A stretch of 64,000 bases of DNA, from the NCBI GenBank assembly GCA_963823095.1, contig CAWGKI010000001.1:1736001-1800000 (forward strand), in the 5' to 3' direction. A program made the translations under genes and the position numbers. Of this stretch, positions 35,247 through 43,785 are shown piece after piece. The stretch's first letter is position 1. Each line of letters opens with the position of its first letter. The notes below the pieces were generated by a model. The model was not told where the DNA came from, did not search any database, and saw only the letters and a list, made by a program, of their open reading frames with translations. Origin of the DNA: CAIVVT01 sp963823095 (lineage in GTDB: Bacteria > Acidobacteriota > Terriglobia > Bryobacterales > Bryobacteraceae).

Positions 35247-36385
35247 TGTCCATCCGCAAGTCGTTTTTTGCCGAAACCGTAGAAGGCGCCATCGCCGAGG
35301 CGACGCGCCAAATGGGGGCCGAGACACTCCTCATCGCTTCGCGCCGGACGGAAGCCTCCGAGAGGCACCTCGGCACGTATGAAGTGATCGTGGAAGGAGA
35401 TCCGCCATCGAACGAATCTCCCAAGCCGGTGCCCGCCGGTCGTGGTGAGGTGCGGGAGCCATCGTGCTTTGGCGGCGCCAAAACCTGGCATCCGCAAGAC
35501 CTGGAGCAGGTCCGTCAGGAGATCTCAGGCATGCGCGACTTGCTAGCCCGCTGTGCCGTGAGGATGGCGCCAGCGTTGCCGGCGGACCTACTTCCTATGG
35601 GGGTGCGACTCGCCGCTGCCGATTTTTCGCCAGCGCTCGTTGAGTCCCTGCTGCACTCCGCGGCGCGCCATGCGACAGAGAACGGCAAAAGCCTAAGCGA
35701 GGCCGGGCTGCAGAGTGCAATTCTTGCCGAAATTGGGAATCGGTTGCGCGTTGACCCTGAAATCGGCGCGCCGGGAGCATCCAGGAAAGTCGTAGCGTTG
35801 GCCGGTCCCGCAGGTTGCGGCAAGACAACGACGCTCGTCAAGCTGGCCGTCCGAATGGGCGTAGCTAAGCATAGCCCGACTCTGCTCCTCAGTACCGACA
35901 CTTATCGGGTCGCGGCCGCCGACCAGTTGCGAGCCTATGCCGCCATACTCGGGGTCGCGTTCGAAGTCGTCGAGACGCCAGGCGCTCTTATCCGCGCGCT
36001 GGAGGAGCATCGCTCAAAAGCGACGGTGCTGCTCGATCTGCCTGGTATGGGCCCGCGCGAGCCCGAACTCATGCACGAGTGGTCCCCCGTGATCGCGCGC
36101 CCGGGAATCGACGTTCATCTCGTCCTTCCCGCAACCATGCGAGGCATGGACCTGGTCCGAACCGCCCGGCGTTTTGAGCCGCTTCGCCCTGCACATCTCA
36201 TCTTTACGCACATGGACGAAACTGCGTGCTGCGGCGGCATTCTCAGTCTAGCGATGGAAACGGGGAGACCGGTGTCCTTCCTTTGCGCCGGACAGAGCGT
36301 TCCCGAAGACATCGAGCCCGCATCAAGGCATGCGCTCCTGCGTTTGATCGGCGCGGAGCCTCTCGCGGCCGCTGCTGCCGCCTGA
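35246..36385 (+). CDS. flhF: Flagellar placement GTPase FlhF
   Basis: FlhF is an SRP-type GTPase that sets number and position of flagella. The N-terminal region has FAETVEGAIAEATRQMGAE and TLLIASRRT. The NG domain carries the P-loop LAGPAGCGKTTTLVKLAVRM and the insertion-box start STDTYRVAAADQLRAYA. The G3 motif, normally DTAGR, reads DLPGMG, and G4 is THMDE rather than TKxDE, so catalysis may be altered. At 379 residues the length is usual. The partner flhG, normally next, is absent; fliA follows after 23 nt. Confidence 0.9.
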   Translation: MSIRKSFFAETVEGAIAEATRQMGAETLLIASRRTEASERHLGTYEVIVEGDPPSNESPKPVPAGRGEVREPSCFGGAKTWHPQDLEQVRQEISGMRDLLARCAVRMAPALPADLLPMGVRLAAADFSPALVESLLHSAARHATENGKSLSEAGLQSAILAEIGNRLRVDPEIGAPGASRKVVALAGPAGCGKTTTLVKLAVRMGVAKHSPTLLLSTDTYRVAAADQLRAYAAILGVAFEVVETPGALIRALEEHRSKATVLLDLPGMGPREPELMHEWSPVIARPGIDVHLVLPATMRGMDLVRTARRFEPLRPAHLIFTHMDETACCGGILSLAMETGRPVSFLCAGQSVPEDIEPASRHALLRLIGAEPLAAAAAA

Positions 36386-36408
36386 AGTAGTGGAGACAGA
36401 GGCTATAT

Positions 36409-37167
36409 ATGAATCCTTATCAGGGACAGGCGGCGGCGATCGATGCTGGAGATCGGGAGCGTCTTATTCTCGAGCACATGCCTCAGGTCCGGCTTATAGC
36501 GCGGCGCATTCACGATCGCCTGCCGGAGACGGTTAGCCTGGAGGACTTGGTTTCAACGGGCGCGGTCGGGCTCATCTCTGCAATTGACAGGTACGACCCG
36601 GCCCACGGCGTGAAGCTCAAAACATACGCGGAGTATAAGATCCGCGGAGCCATTCTGGACAGCCTTCGCGGGTTGGACTGGGCGCCTCGACAGCAGAGGC
36701 ACCGGAGCAAATTGATCGAGAACGCGATTTCAACGCTGGAGCAAGTCCTCCACCGCTCCCCTGGGGAAGAGGAAATCGCCAACGAACTCGGGATTCCCCT
36801 GAGCGAATATCACGATTGGCTCACCGAAATCCGCGGGCTGAATCTGGGAAGCCTGGAGAGCCACCCTCCTGAGGAAGACGGCCGCGAGTTGCTGCGTTTT
36901 GTCGCTGACAGCGAAGAGGAGTGGCCGTCCAACTTGCTAGAGCGATCGGAGTTGAGACGGATCCTCGCGCAAGCAATCGCCCGCATGCCCGCAATCGAAA
37001 GAACCGTTCTGGGGCTGTACTTTCAGGAGGAGCTAACCTTGCGCGAAATTGCCACGATGGTGAAACTCCACGAGTCTCGCGTCTCCCAATTAAAGACCCA
37101 GGCGATCGCGAGGCTGAGATCCTTCCTGCAGAAGAAGTGGCCGATGGGCCGGGGCGCGGCTGTTTAG
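36409..37167 (+). CDS. fliA: Flagellar RNA polymerase sigma factor FliA (sigma-28 family)
   Basis: This sigma factor directs transcription of late flagellar genes. It shows region 2 (VSLEDLVSTGAVGLISAIDR, then KLKTYAEYKIRGAILDSLRG), the LDWAPRQQR motif characteristic of FliA/WhiG, region 3 (STLEQVLHRSPGEEEIANEL) and region 4 (PAIERTVLGLYFQEELTLRE, SRVSQLKTQAIARLR). The 252-residue length is normal. It lies between flhF and a FliN-like gene. No FlgM anti-sigma factor was found in the window. Confidence 0.94.
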   Translation: MNPYQGQAAAIDAGDRERLILEHMPQVRLIARRIHDRLPETVSLEDLVSTGAVGLISAIDRYDPAHGVKLKTYAEYKIRGAILDSLRGLDWAPRQQRHRSKLIENAISTLEQVLHRSPGEEEIANELGIPLSEYHDWLTEIRGLNLGSLESHPPEEDGRELLRFVADSEEEWPSNLLERSELRRILAQAIARMPAIERTVLGLYFQEELTLREIATMVKLHESRVSQLKTQAIARLRSFLQKKWPMGRGAAV

Positions 37168-37188
37168 CCACTCCTTGGGGGAGGCGCT

Positions 37189-38034
37189 GTGAATATGACT
37201 GACTCGATTCTCAGATGGATCGCCGAGGAGTGGTCGGCAGCGCTGTCCAGCGCGCTATTCGCCATGACAGGCGAACAGGCGGAAACCTGCGCTGGCCCGC
37301 GAGTGGACTCGCCGCCGGAAGGGCTCGGCTGGCAGGAAGACTTGACGATAGCTGAGGGCGCGCGGATTCTGGTGCGCTTTCCGGAGACCGTTTGGAGGTC
37401 GGTGGGCGGCCGGATTCTACAGGCCGCCGGCATCGAGACTCTGGACGATGCGTCATCGAAGGACGCCTTTCTCGAAGTGGTTCGGCAGAGTCTCTCGCAG
37501 GTTGCCACAAAGGTCGGCAGCCGCTCCGGAATCGAAGTCGAACTCAAAGGCGGCAGAGAGGTAACCGTCTACTCGCAGGGATTCCAATGGCAGGAGGTCG
37601 CGCTGGCCTTCGGCGGAGCCCTGCCCCCCTGTACGATCGGCATCTCGCCGGAACTGGATGCCGCTTTGAGTACCCAGAACCATGAGGCGCAGGCCGCAGT
37701 GGCCTCAACTGCTACGCAGCCGGCCGGACTGCCATTCGATCGGCAGATGCCGGCTACCCCAGTCCCTCAAAACTCAAAGACACTCGATCTGCTGCTCGAA
37801 GTGGATCTGCCCATTGGCGTCTCATTCGGGAGGACGCAGATGCGGCTCAAAGAAGCGCTGAAGCTGACGACCGGATCCATTGTCGAACTGAACCGTTCGG
37901 TCGCCGAGCCAGTTGAGATCATCGTGAACAACTGCGTAATCGCCAGGGGTGAGGTGGTGGTCGTGGAGGGCAATTACGGCGTGAGAGTCGTTGAGATCAT
38001 CAGCCGCGAGGAGCGCTTGCGCACTTTGTTCTAA
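37189..38034 (+). CDS. FliN/FliY-like switch protein with an N-terminal extra domain
   Basis: The C-terminal 80 residues form a SpoA domain (LLLEVDLPIGVSFGRTQMRL, TTGSIVELNRSVAEPVEII, ARGEVVVVEGNYGVRVVEI) as in FliN. The N-terminal 160 residues are separate and may be a CheC/CheX-like fold, as in FliY, but the phosphatase signature (E-x2-N) is not apparent, so this is a guess. A Pro/Ala-rich linker joins the two. Together with the short FliN at 29.7 kb this gives two SpoA proteins in the same cluster. GTG start, or the ATG two codons on. Confidence 0.8.
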   Translation: MNMTDSILRWIAEEWSAALSSALFAMTGEQAETCAGPRVDSPPEGLGWQEDLTIAEGARILVRFPETVWRSVGGRILQAAGIETLDDASSKDAFLEVVRQSLSQVATKVGSRSGIEVELKGGREVTVYSQGFQWQEVALAFGGALPPCTIGISPELDAALSTQNHEAQAAVASTATQPAGLPFDRQMPATPVPQNSKTLDLLLEVDLPIGVSFGRTQMRLKEALKLTTGSIVELNRSVAEPVEIIVNNCVIARGEVVVVEGNYGVRVVEIISREERLRTLF

Positions 38035-38055
38035 ACGAGCTTGTGGATCACAATT

Positions 38056-38547
38056 ATGGACAAACTAATGAACCCGTTATTCTGGGCTGTCGGTTTCCTG
38101 GCTCTGGTTGCATTCCTGCAATTCGGACTTTACCTGAGCATCCGCCGGGAGGTGGAGGAAATGCGAACGTCGTATGAGGAGAAGATCAAGGCCCGACGAG
38201 AAACGAGAGACTCTTTGCGCTCGGAGATGTTGCGAATCAGCGAAGAGTTGGTGGACCTAAACCAACCGGCCGCAGCCACCGTACCACTTGCGCAATCGAT
38301 GAACCTGAGCCGGCGCAACCAGGTACTCCGCATGCACCTGAAGGGTGACTCGCCATCGAGGATCGCCGGAGTGCTCAAGATCAGCAAAAGCGAAGTGGAT
38401 CTGCTTCTGAAGGTCCACCGAACCGTTCTGCCCCCATCGGCATGGGCTTCCACGGGTACCACTCCCGCGAGGTGGCGAGCGGGTGAGCCGGCCGCTGGCC
38501 TCGAAGCGGAGCTACAAGCGAACGACACAGCGGCTCGTGCGATTTAA
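38056..38547 (+). CDS. Membrane-anchored coiled-coil/HTH protein of the flagellar operon (DUF2802-like)
   Basis: About 163 residues. It starts with one transmembrane helix (NPLFWAVGFLALVAFLQFGL), then a charged coiled coil (REVEEMRTSYEEKIKARRET), then a helix-turn-helix-like segment (NQVLRMHLKGDSPSRIAGVL, KISKSEVDLLLKVH). Proteins with this TM-coil-HTH order sit at the ends of flagellar operons in several phyla and have no assigned function. The ATG at 38056 is preferred over TTG at 38041. Last recognisable gene of the rightward arm. Confidence 0.65.
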   Translation: MDKLMNPLFWAVGFLALVAFLQFGLYLSIRREVEEMRTSYEEKIKARRETRDSLRSEMLRISEELVDLNQPAAATVPLAQSMNLSRRNQVLRMHLKGDSPSRIAGVLKISKSEVDLLLKVHRTVLPPSAWASTGTTPARWRAGEPAAGLEAELQANDTAARAI

Positions 38548-39336
38548 TGCCGAGGACAATTCGCTCCACCCGCTGACCACGCTTCTGGACGCCTGCGCCG
38601 GAATTCTGAAGATATGCGACGGGGCCCTTGAAACCGTGCGACGGCGTCGGTCGAGGTTGAGGCGGTCGAAAAGATTCTCGCTGCGGATCTGTATCCCGGT
38701 CCAGGCTGGAAATTACTCTACGAATTCGACGAGAGCCTTCACGAGATTCAGGACGAATCGCCGGACGAGCGTTGCGCTGCCAAATTCGGGCGTTGGGGGA
38801 AGCTTGCGCGTGCTCGATGCTCGGGCCTTCATCCTAAGAACGGCAGTTAGCAACCTATCCAGAGTCCAGCTGCTTCGCCTGCAACTGCTTGGGCCGAAGC
38901 ACGTTCTCACCCGCAGGGTGAACTGCGGAGCAGTTGAAAATCCAAGCGAATCCGAAGCCGAAAGAGCTCTGTTAGGAGCGTAAGGATGTAGCCCAGCGCG
39001 CGAGCGCTGGATTCATTGCCGATTTAACATAAGCCCCGGGACGGGGCGCAACAACACAACGGCTCGGGGCTTCCCCCGATATGCACTCCCGATATGCGGA
39101 CCTCCCACGGCTTACGCCGTGGGCTACACTCTTCCGCCCTCCGGGCTCGCTGCGGACGCGCACTTCCCTGCTGGCAGGATCGCTCGACGGCCGTTCTTAG
39201 GATCATCGCTGTGCGCGGCCACGCCGAATCAGCCGATCGAGTCCGGCCGCAACAGGTTCCTGCCGCGTGAAATGGATGGCACCGGCAGCAACCACCCCGC
39301 GCGAAGCCGGCGCAGGTTGACGAGGCGCTCGCGGCA
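38548..39336. other. About 790 bp without a supported gene; hairpin-rich at its right end
   Basis: The frame near 38640-38810 reads like protein (VEAVEKILAADLYPGPGW, KLLYEFDESLHEIQDES) but is short and closed by stops, so it may be a remnant of a coding sequence. From 38990 a cluster of hairpins begins (listed separately). No RNA gene was recognised. Confidence 0.4.
38993..39123. repeat. Intergenic hairpin cluster
   Basis: Three inverted repeats follow each other: ccagcgc/gcgctgg with loop gcga (38993-39010), aagccccg/cggggctt with a 26-nt loop (39031-39072), and cccacggc/gccgtggg with loop ttac (39104-39123). A short direct repeat (cccgatatgc) lies between the last two. They sit between the end of the flagellar arm and the convergent PDZ gene. 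The design is like the TGGA-loop cluster at 9.3 kb. Confidence 0.7.
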
Positions 39337-40212
39337 TTACAGCTTCTGGTGTTTAACGGCAGATGCCCCTGGCTTAGGCGCAGCCGGTTGAGCATCCTCC
39401 AACGCAACGGAAACAGTCGTCTCTTTGCGCTCGCGCATCACCACGATGGGGAACGACTTCTTCCCCGCATTGCGAGCTTCGCGCATGGCATTGGTCACAT
39501 CGCGAGGAGATGAGACATGATCGGCATCCACCTTGAGCAGCACGTCGCCCGCTTTGAGTCCGGCCTTCTCCGCGGCGGTTCCCTTGATCACGGAACGCAC
39601 GAGTACGCCGTCCTTCACGCCAAAATAGACTGCGAGCTGAGTATTGCCTAGCGCTTCGGCTTCGACGCCGAGGACGGAGTTGCGCCACGACATCATCGCG
39701 CGGGGAATATCCGGCATGGGAATGTTCATCTCCGGCATTTCGAAGTGGAACTCCTCCATTGGGGCACCGAGAAACTCGGCTTTCCGCGTGCCGAGAGGCA
39801 CGGAAATGTACTGTTGTGCGCCGTTCCGTACAATGGACAGCTTCGCAGTTCTCCCCGCGGGCGTCTCCCGCACGAGTCGAATGAACTGCTCGGTCCCCTC
39901 AACCCGCTGTCCGTTGTATTCGAGGACGACGTCTCCCGCCTTGACGCCTGCCGCCTCGGCCGGGCTGCCTTCATCGACTCGAATCACCTCGATGCCGTAC
40001 TCTTCCTTGAGATTCAGGGCCTTGGCGCGCTCTGCGTCCACGTCGCGTACGCCGACCCCAAGATAAGCTCGCGACTCCCAATTGACCTGCGCGAACACCC
40101 GCGGTGCGACGACTACCCGAGGAGCAACCTGCGCCATGGAGATTAGTGGAAGCAGAACGAGCATCGATGCGCCGAGGATTGCACCGTTAAATTTGCGATT
40201 GATTCCAAGCAT
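39337..40212 (-). CDS. Exported protein with two PDZ domains
   Basis: A 291-residue protein with a signal peptide (AILGASMLVLLPLISMAQVA). PDZ1 is YLGVGVRDVD with PAEAAGVKAGDVVLEYNGQR; PDZ2 is VLRSVIKGTAAEKAGLKAGD in approximate form, ending LLKVDADHVSSPRDVTNAM. No trypsin-like protease domain is present, unlike HtrA/DegP. PDZ domains usually bind protein C-termini, so it may recognise misfolded or processed envelope proteins. The ATG at 40212 places the signal peptide correctly. It lies downstream of the ECF sigma/anti-sigma pair on the same strand, 200 nt away, which suggests a role in the same envelope response. Confidence 0.85.
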   Translation of the reverse strand: MLGINRKFNGAILGASMLVLLPLISMAQVAPRVVVAPRVFAQVNWESRAYLGVGVRDVDAERAKALNLKEEYGIEVIRVDEGSPAEAAGVKAGDVVLEYNGQRVEGTEQFIRLVRETPAGRTAKLSIVRNGAQQYISVPLGTRKAEFLGAPMEEFHFEMPEMNIPMPDIPRAMMSWRNSVLGVEAEALGNTQLAVYFGVKDGVLVRSVIKGTAAEKAGLKAGDVLLKVDADHVSSPRDVTNAMREARNAGKKSFPIVVMRERKETTVSVALEDAQPAAPKPGASAVKHQKL

Positions 40213-40413
40213 GACTTCTACCTCACTCGAGTGGACGCAACGGGTCGATTGGGGTCTTGCAACTGCCATGTAAATAATTGGAACGCCGGGAGCGCTGAAC
40301 AGCGGCACGGAAATCCCGGCGTCGGTCGTGAACAGGCTCCGACAGCTCTCGGCCTCTGGTAAGGAGATTGGACGTCCTCATGTGCAAGCAGTTGAGCAAT
40401 CATGAGTCTCGTC

Positions 40414-41322
40414 CTAAAAGGTACCCGCGGAAGCCTTCATCGCGCGCAGAGCATCGACGCTTCTCTCGCGAATGTAGGGATTCTCCTCCCGGCGCAAGAC
40501 TTCCTGGAGCGTGCTCGCAACATCCGAGCCACGCGATTGCACGAGCAGATCGATAGCTTGCGCTCGAATCGTCGGGCTGTTGTCATTCAGCACTACACCG
40601 GCGAGCACTACACGCGTTTCGGGATCTCGGGAATACGGCCGGAGGGCATCCAGCGCCTTAAGCCGAACTCCGGAATTCTTATCCGCCTTGAGCGCGCCAA
40701 GCAATGCCCGGCGCACGGTCTCATCGCCGCAGCGGTGCTGAAGCAAATCGATGGAGTCCACGCGAAGCGCGGGATCCTGGTCGTTCACCGCGGCCAAAAG
40801 GAGGTTGCGCACCCGAAAGTCATTCGGTTCGATTGAAGCTTCACGCTGGCGGGCAGGCTCATACGACACAGGGACTTCCTCACTGGAAACTGGATCGAGC
40901 GCCTGCACGCGATCCGTCGCAGGTTGCGCGACGGCGCGCTGGAGTGGAGCCAATTGCGCCTGGCCTGGGTGGACCAGCTTACCGCCGGTGAATCCAACAA
41001 CCAGCAGCGCAAGCGCAGCCGCGGGCTTGAGCCATGGCGCGGACGCTACAGCCCGCCACCAGGCAGTCAGCGTGAATCCGGTTCGTCGCGGTCCTTCTTG
41101 CTGCAGCTTGCCCGACAAGTCCCGTCGGCAGCGCGCCAGCAAGTCGGGGGAGGCCTCGGTCGATTGCCGCTCCAGAAGCGTGTCGAGTTGCTCGAGCTTG
41201 CGTCTCTCCGCCGCACACGACGTGCAGCACTCGAGGTGCTTCTCGAGCGTTTCTTCGTCCTCAAAGCTCAACTCGCCATAGTTGAGCAGGACCAGCAGGT
41301 CTTTCGCGGTTTCGCAGTTCAC
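40414..41322 (-). CDS. Anti-sigma factor: zinc finger, membrane helix and HEAT repeats
   Basis: The N-terminal 60 residues carry a zf-HC2 anti-sigma domain with the HxxxCxxC motif (KHLECCTSC). A transmembrane helix follows at about residues 97-115 (KPAAALALLVVGFTGGKLV). The C-terminal half (residues 160-300) consists of HEAT-like repeats: NDQDPALRVDSIDLLQHR, KADKNSGVRLKALDALRPYS, LNDNSPTIRAQAIDLLVQSR and RREENPYIRERSVDALRAM. It should hold the ECF sigma factor at the membrane and sense a signal with the exported HEAT array, an uncommon sensor choice. It overlaps the sigma gene by 4 nt. Confidence 0.9.
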   Translation of the reverse strand: MNCETAKDLLVLLNYGELSFEDEETLEKHLECCTSCAAERRKLEQLDTLLERQSTEASPDLLARCRRDLSGKLQQEGPRRTGFTLTAWWRAVASAPWLKPAAALALLVVGFTGGKLVHPGQAQLAPLQRAVAQPATDRVQALDPVSSEEVPVSYEPARQREASIEPNDFRVRNLLLAAVNDQDPALRVDSIDLLQHRCGDETVRRALLGALKADKNSGVRLKALDALRPYSRDPETRVVLAGVVLNDNSPTIRAQAIDLLVQSRGSDVASTLQEVLRREENPYIRERSVDALRAMKASAGTF

Positions 41323-41888
41323 AACAGACCTCCCAACTCCGCCCGGAGCTTCCGCGTGGCGCGGAATAGACAGTTCTTGGCGGCCTCTTCGGTGGTGCCC
41401 AGAGATTCGCCGATCTCTTTTAGCCGCATACCTTGGAAATGCCGCAGTTCGAAGACCATGCGCTCGCGCACGGTCAAACCGGCCAGGACATCGCGAATTC
41501 GGTCGTGGATTTCCTGACTCAACAGCCGCCGCTGCGGGTCGCTCCCGCCGCGATCGTCTGGGACGGAATCGAGCCTGTCCACCGTCCCGTCCTCCGTCTC
41601 AATGACGGACGACTCCGTGCGTCTCACACGCTTCCGCCGCAGAAAATCGACGCAGAGATTGTTCACGATCCGGTATAGCCAGGTATTGAAGCTGCAATCG
41701 AAGCGGAAGTTGGGAAGGTTGCGATAGACCCGGAGGAATGCCTCCTGGTAGATGTCATGGGCGTCGGCTTCCGAGTGAAGCAGGTTGACCGCCAGCCGCA
41801 GGACGCTGCTGTCATAGCGCCTCACCAAACGTTCGAACGCTTCATGATCGCCGGCTTGCGCCGCACGAATCAGCGCTTCTTCATCCAT
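41319..41888 (-). CDS. ECF-type RNA polymerase sigma factor
   Basis: A 189-residue sigma-70 family protein with regions 2 and 4 only. Region 2: HEAFERLVRRYDSSVLRLAV, DAHDIYQEAFLRVYRNLPN, FNTWLYRIVNNLCVDFLRRK. Region 4: LTVRERMVFELRHFQGMRLK, EIGESLGTTEEAAKNCLFRA. This fits an RpoE-like ECF factor controlled by the zinc-finger anti-sigma factor encoded next. The ATG at 41888 (MDEEALIRA) is preferred because the upstream 26 codons lack family similarity. Confidence 0.93.
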   Translation of the reverse strand: MDEEALIRAAQAGDHEAFERLVRRYDSSVLRLAVNLLHSEADAHDIYQEAFLRVYRNLPNFRFDCSFNTWLYRIVNNLCVDFLRRKRVRRTESSVIETEDGTVDRLDSVPDDRGGSDPQRRLLSQEIHDRIRDVLAGLTVRERMVFELRHFQGMRLKEIGESLGTTEEAAKNCLFRATRKLRAELGGLL

Positions 41889-42031
41889 GCGGCTCCCAAT
41901 CGCTGCGCGGGCCGACGCACCTGAAAACCCGGCGGCCAGGCAGGCCGGTGGTGAATTGGTAGTCAAGTCTTCCTCGCCGGGGGATGTCCCCGGCGAATAG
42001 ACGAGTCAGAACCGAAAACGGTAGCGCCGAT

Positions 42032-43729
42032 CTACTCGGCGATCTCAATATCGATGCGTTTGTTCGGTGCATCGATGGCCGTGATCTTGAAACTGCGGAT
42101 TTGTCCGGCTTTGATGCCTTCCGGCGCGTTATTCCCCCCGGCGCCCTTCCAGCGGGAGGCTAACATGGCCGCGAGGTCGGTAACATCGGAAGCCTGCTGC
42201 GCGGCGGACTGCGACATAGACTCCTCTTTCATCTTGCAGCGCGTGTGCACGCCCTCCGCCAACTCAACCTTTGCGGAGTTGCCATGCACCTCGAGAACGC
42301 GGCCCATCAGGGTCTCGCCCACGGCATGCTCTGAGATGAATATGTCGGCCGAAGTCGGCTCGAGCTGCTTGATGCTGAGCCGGATCCGGCGCTTGTCTTT
42401 GTCCACTTCGACGACGGCGGCTTTGACGACCTGGCCCGGAGACAGTGCTTCCTTGGCGTGCAGGATGCGCTTTTCGCGGGTGATATCGCCGACATGGATC
42501 ATCCCCTCAATGCCATCGCCGAGATCCACGAACGCGCCGAACTGGGCCACGCTGGTTACGGGAACCTCAACAACCGTGCCGGGGGCGAAGCGGGCATCGA
42601 CTGTATCCCAGGGATTGCCCAACGCCTGCTTCAACCCGAGACCGATGCGCTTGTCGTCCTTCTTGATGTCCAGAATGACGACCTCGACCACATCCCCCAA
42701 CTGCAGAATGTCGCTAGGCTTGCGCACGCGCTTGGTCCAGGACATTTCCGAAAGGTGGATGAGGCCGTCCACCCCTGGTGCAATCTCGACGAAGGCTCCG
42801 AACTCCGCGAGACGAACGACTTTCCCGCGGATGCGATCGCCTTGTTTCAGGTTTTCTAGCGCCTGAGACCAGGGATCCGGGGTCAACTGCTTCAAACCCA
42901 ATGAGATCTTCCGGCTGTCGCGGTTGATCTTCAGGATCTTCACCTGCAGCCGCTGGCCTACGGTCAGCACATCGGCCGGCTTTTCGACTCTCTGCCAGCT
43001 CATGTCGGTGACATGCAGGAGGCCGTCGATGCCCGGAAGAATCTCCACAAACGCGCCGAAATCGGTAAGGCTGCGAACACGTCCTTCGACAACGACATCC
43101 GCTTGCAGCGTCTCGAAAGCCTGCATCTTGGCGGCCGCGGCCTGCTCTTCAAGAATTCCGCGGCGGTCGATGACGACATCGGGGCGCTCGGGATTGGCGA
43201 TATCGAGCTTCGTGATGCGGCATTCGATCGGCTGGCCGACGAGCTTCTGCAAATCGCCGGTTTCCCGGACACCGCTGCGCGAAGCCGGCAGGAAGGCGAC
43301 TACTCCGTCGGCGACTTCGACGCGCAGGCCACCCTTCACCTGTTCCTTGACCGTCCCGCTGATGGGTACCTTACCGTCGAAGGCGGCTTGGAGACCCGAG
43401 AAGTCACGCGGCTTCTCAACGTGAATGGTGGAAAGCGAGTAGTAGCCGTCGTCGGTGCGTCCAGTGACGTGCACGTGGAGCTTGGCGCCGGGAGCGAGGC
43501 CGGCCGGTAGCGCTGACAGGTCGCCGCGGAGGATTCCCTCCATTTTGCGGCCGACCCCGACTACAACGCCCTCATCCGACATCGAAAGCACGGTGCCCTC
43601 GATAGCGGTCTCGGGACCATCGACGCTCTTATGCTCTGCTTCGAACTGGCGCAGCACTTCGCCGAACGAGGATTCTTCGGTGGAGGGCACAGACTGCTCC
43701 AGATTATGGGGCGACTCGAGGGAATTCAT
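42032..43729 (-). CDS. rpsA: 30S ribosomal protein S1
   Basis: S1 binds mRNA upstream of the start codon and delivers it to the 30S subunit. The 565-residue protein carries about six S1 (OB-fold) repeats. The best are VEGRVRSLTDFGAFVEILPG, IRGKVVRLAEFGAFVEIAPG and VEVPVTSVAQFGAFVDLGDG; the last one, GETLMGRVLEVHGNSAKVEL, is degenerate. Downstream of the repeats lies a basic C-terminal region. The gene stands alone, divergent from the sensor kinase gene with only 56 nt between starts. Confidence 0.95.
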   Translation of the reverse strand: MNSLESPHNLEQSVPSTEESSFGEVLRQFEAEHKSVDGPETAIEGTVLSMSDEGVVVGVGRKMEGILRGDLSALPAGLAPGAKLHVHVTGRTDDGYYSLSTIHVEKPRDFSGLQAAFDGKVPISGTVKEQVKGGLRVEVADGVVAFLPASRSGVRETGDLQKLVGQPIECRITKLDIANPERPDVVIDRRGILEEQAAAAKMQAFETLQADVVVEGRVRSLTDFGAFVEILPGIDGLLHVTDMSWQRVEKPADVLTVGQRLQVKILKINRDSRKISLGLKQLTPDPWSQALENLKQGDRIRGKVVRLAEFGAFVEIAPGVDGLIHLSEMSWTKRVRKPSDILQLGDVVEVVILDIKKDDKRIGLGLKQALGNPWDTVDARFAPGTVVEVPVTSVAQFGAFVDLGDGIEGMIHVGDITREKRILHAKEALSPGQVVKAAVVEVDKDKRRIRLSIKQLEPTSADIFISEHAVGETLMGRVLEVHGNSAKVELAEGVHTRCKMKEESMSQSAAQQASDVTDLAAMLASRWKGAGGNNAPEGIKAGQIRSFKITAIDAPNKRIDIEIAE

Positions 43730-43785
43730 GGAAACGACTCGCGAAACGCTTTCATTGTCACATATCGCGTGTGTAAGATGGCGGC

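Noticed and set aside
38483..38983. Plus-strand 166-codon frame after the flagellar operon
   Set aside because: It overlaps the end of the TM-coil-HTH gene in another frame and has a basic, composition-driven sequence without domain features.
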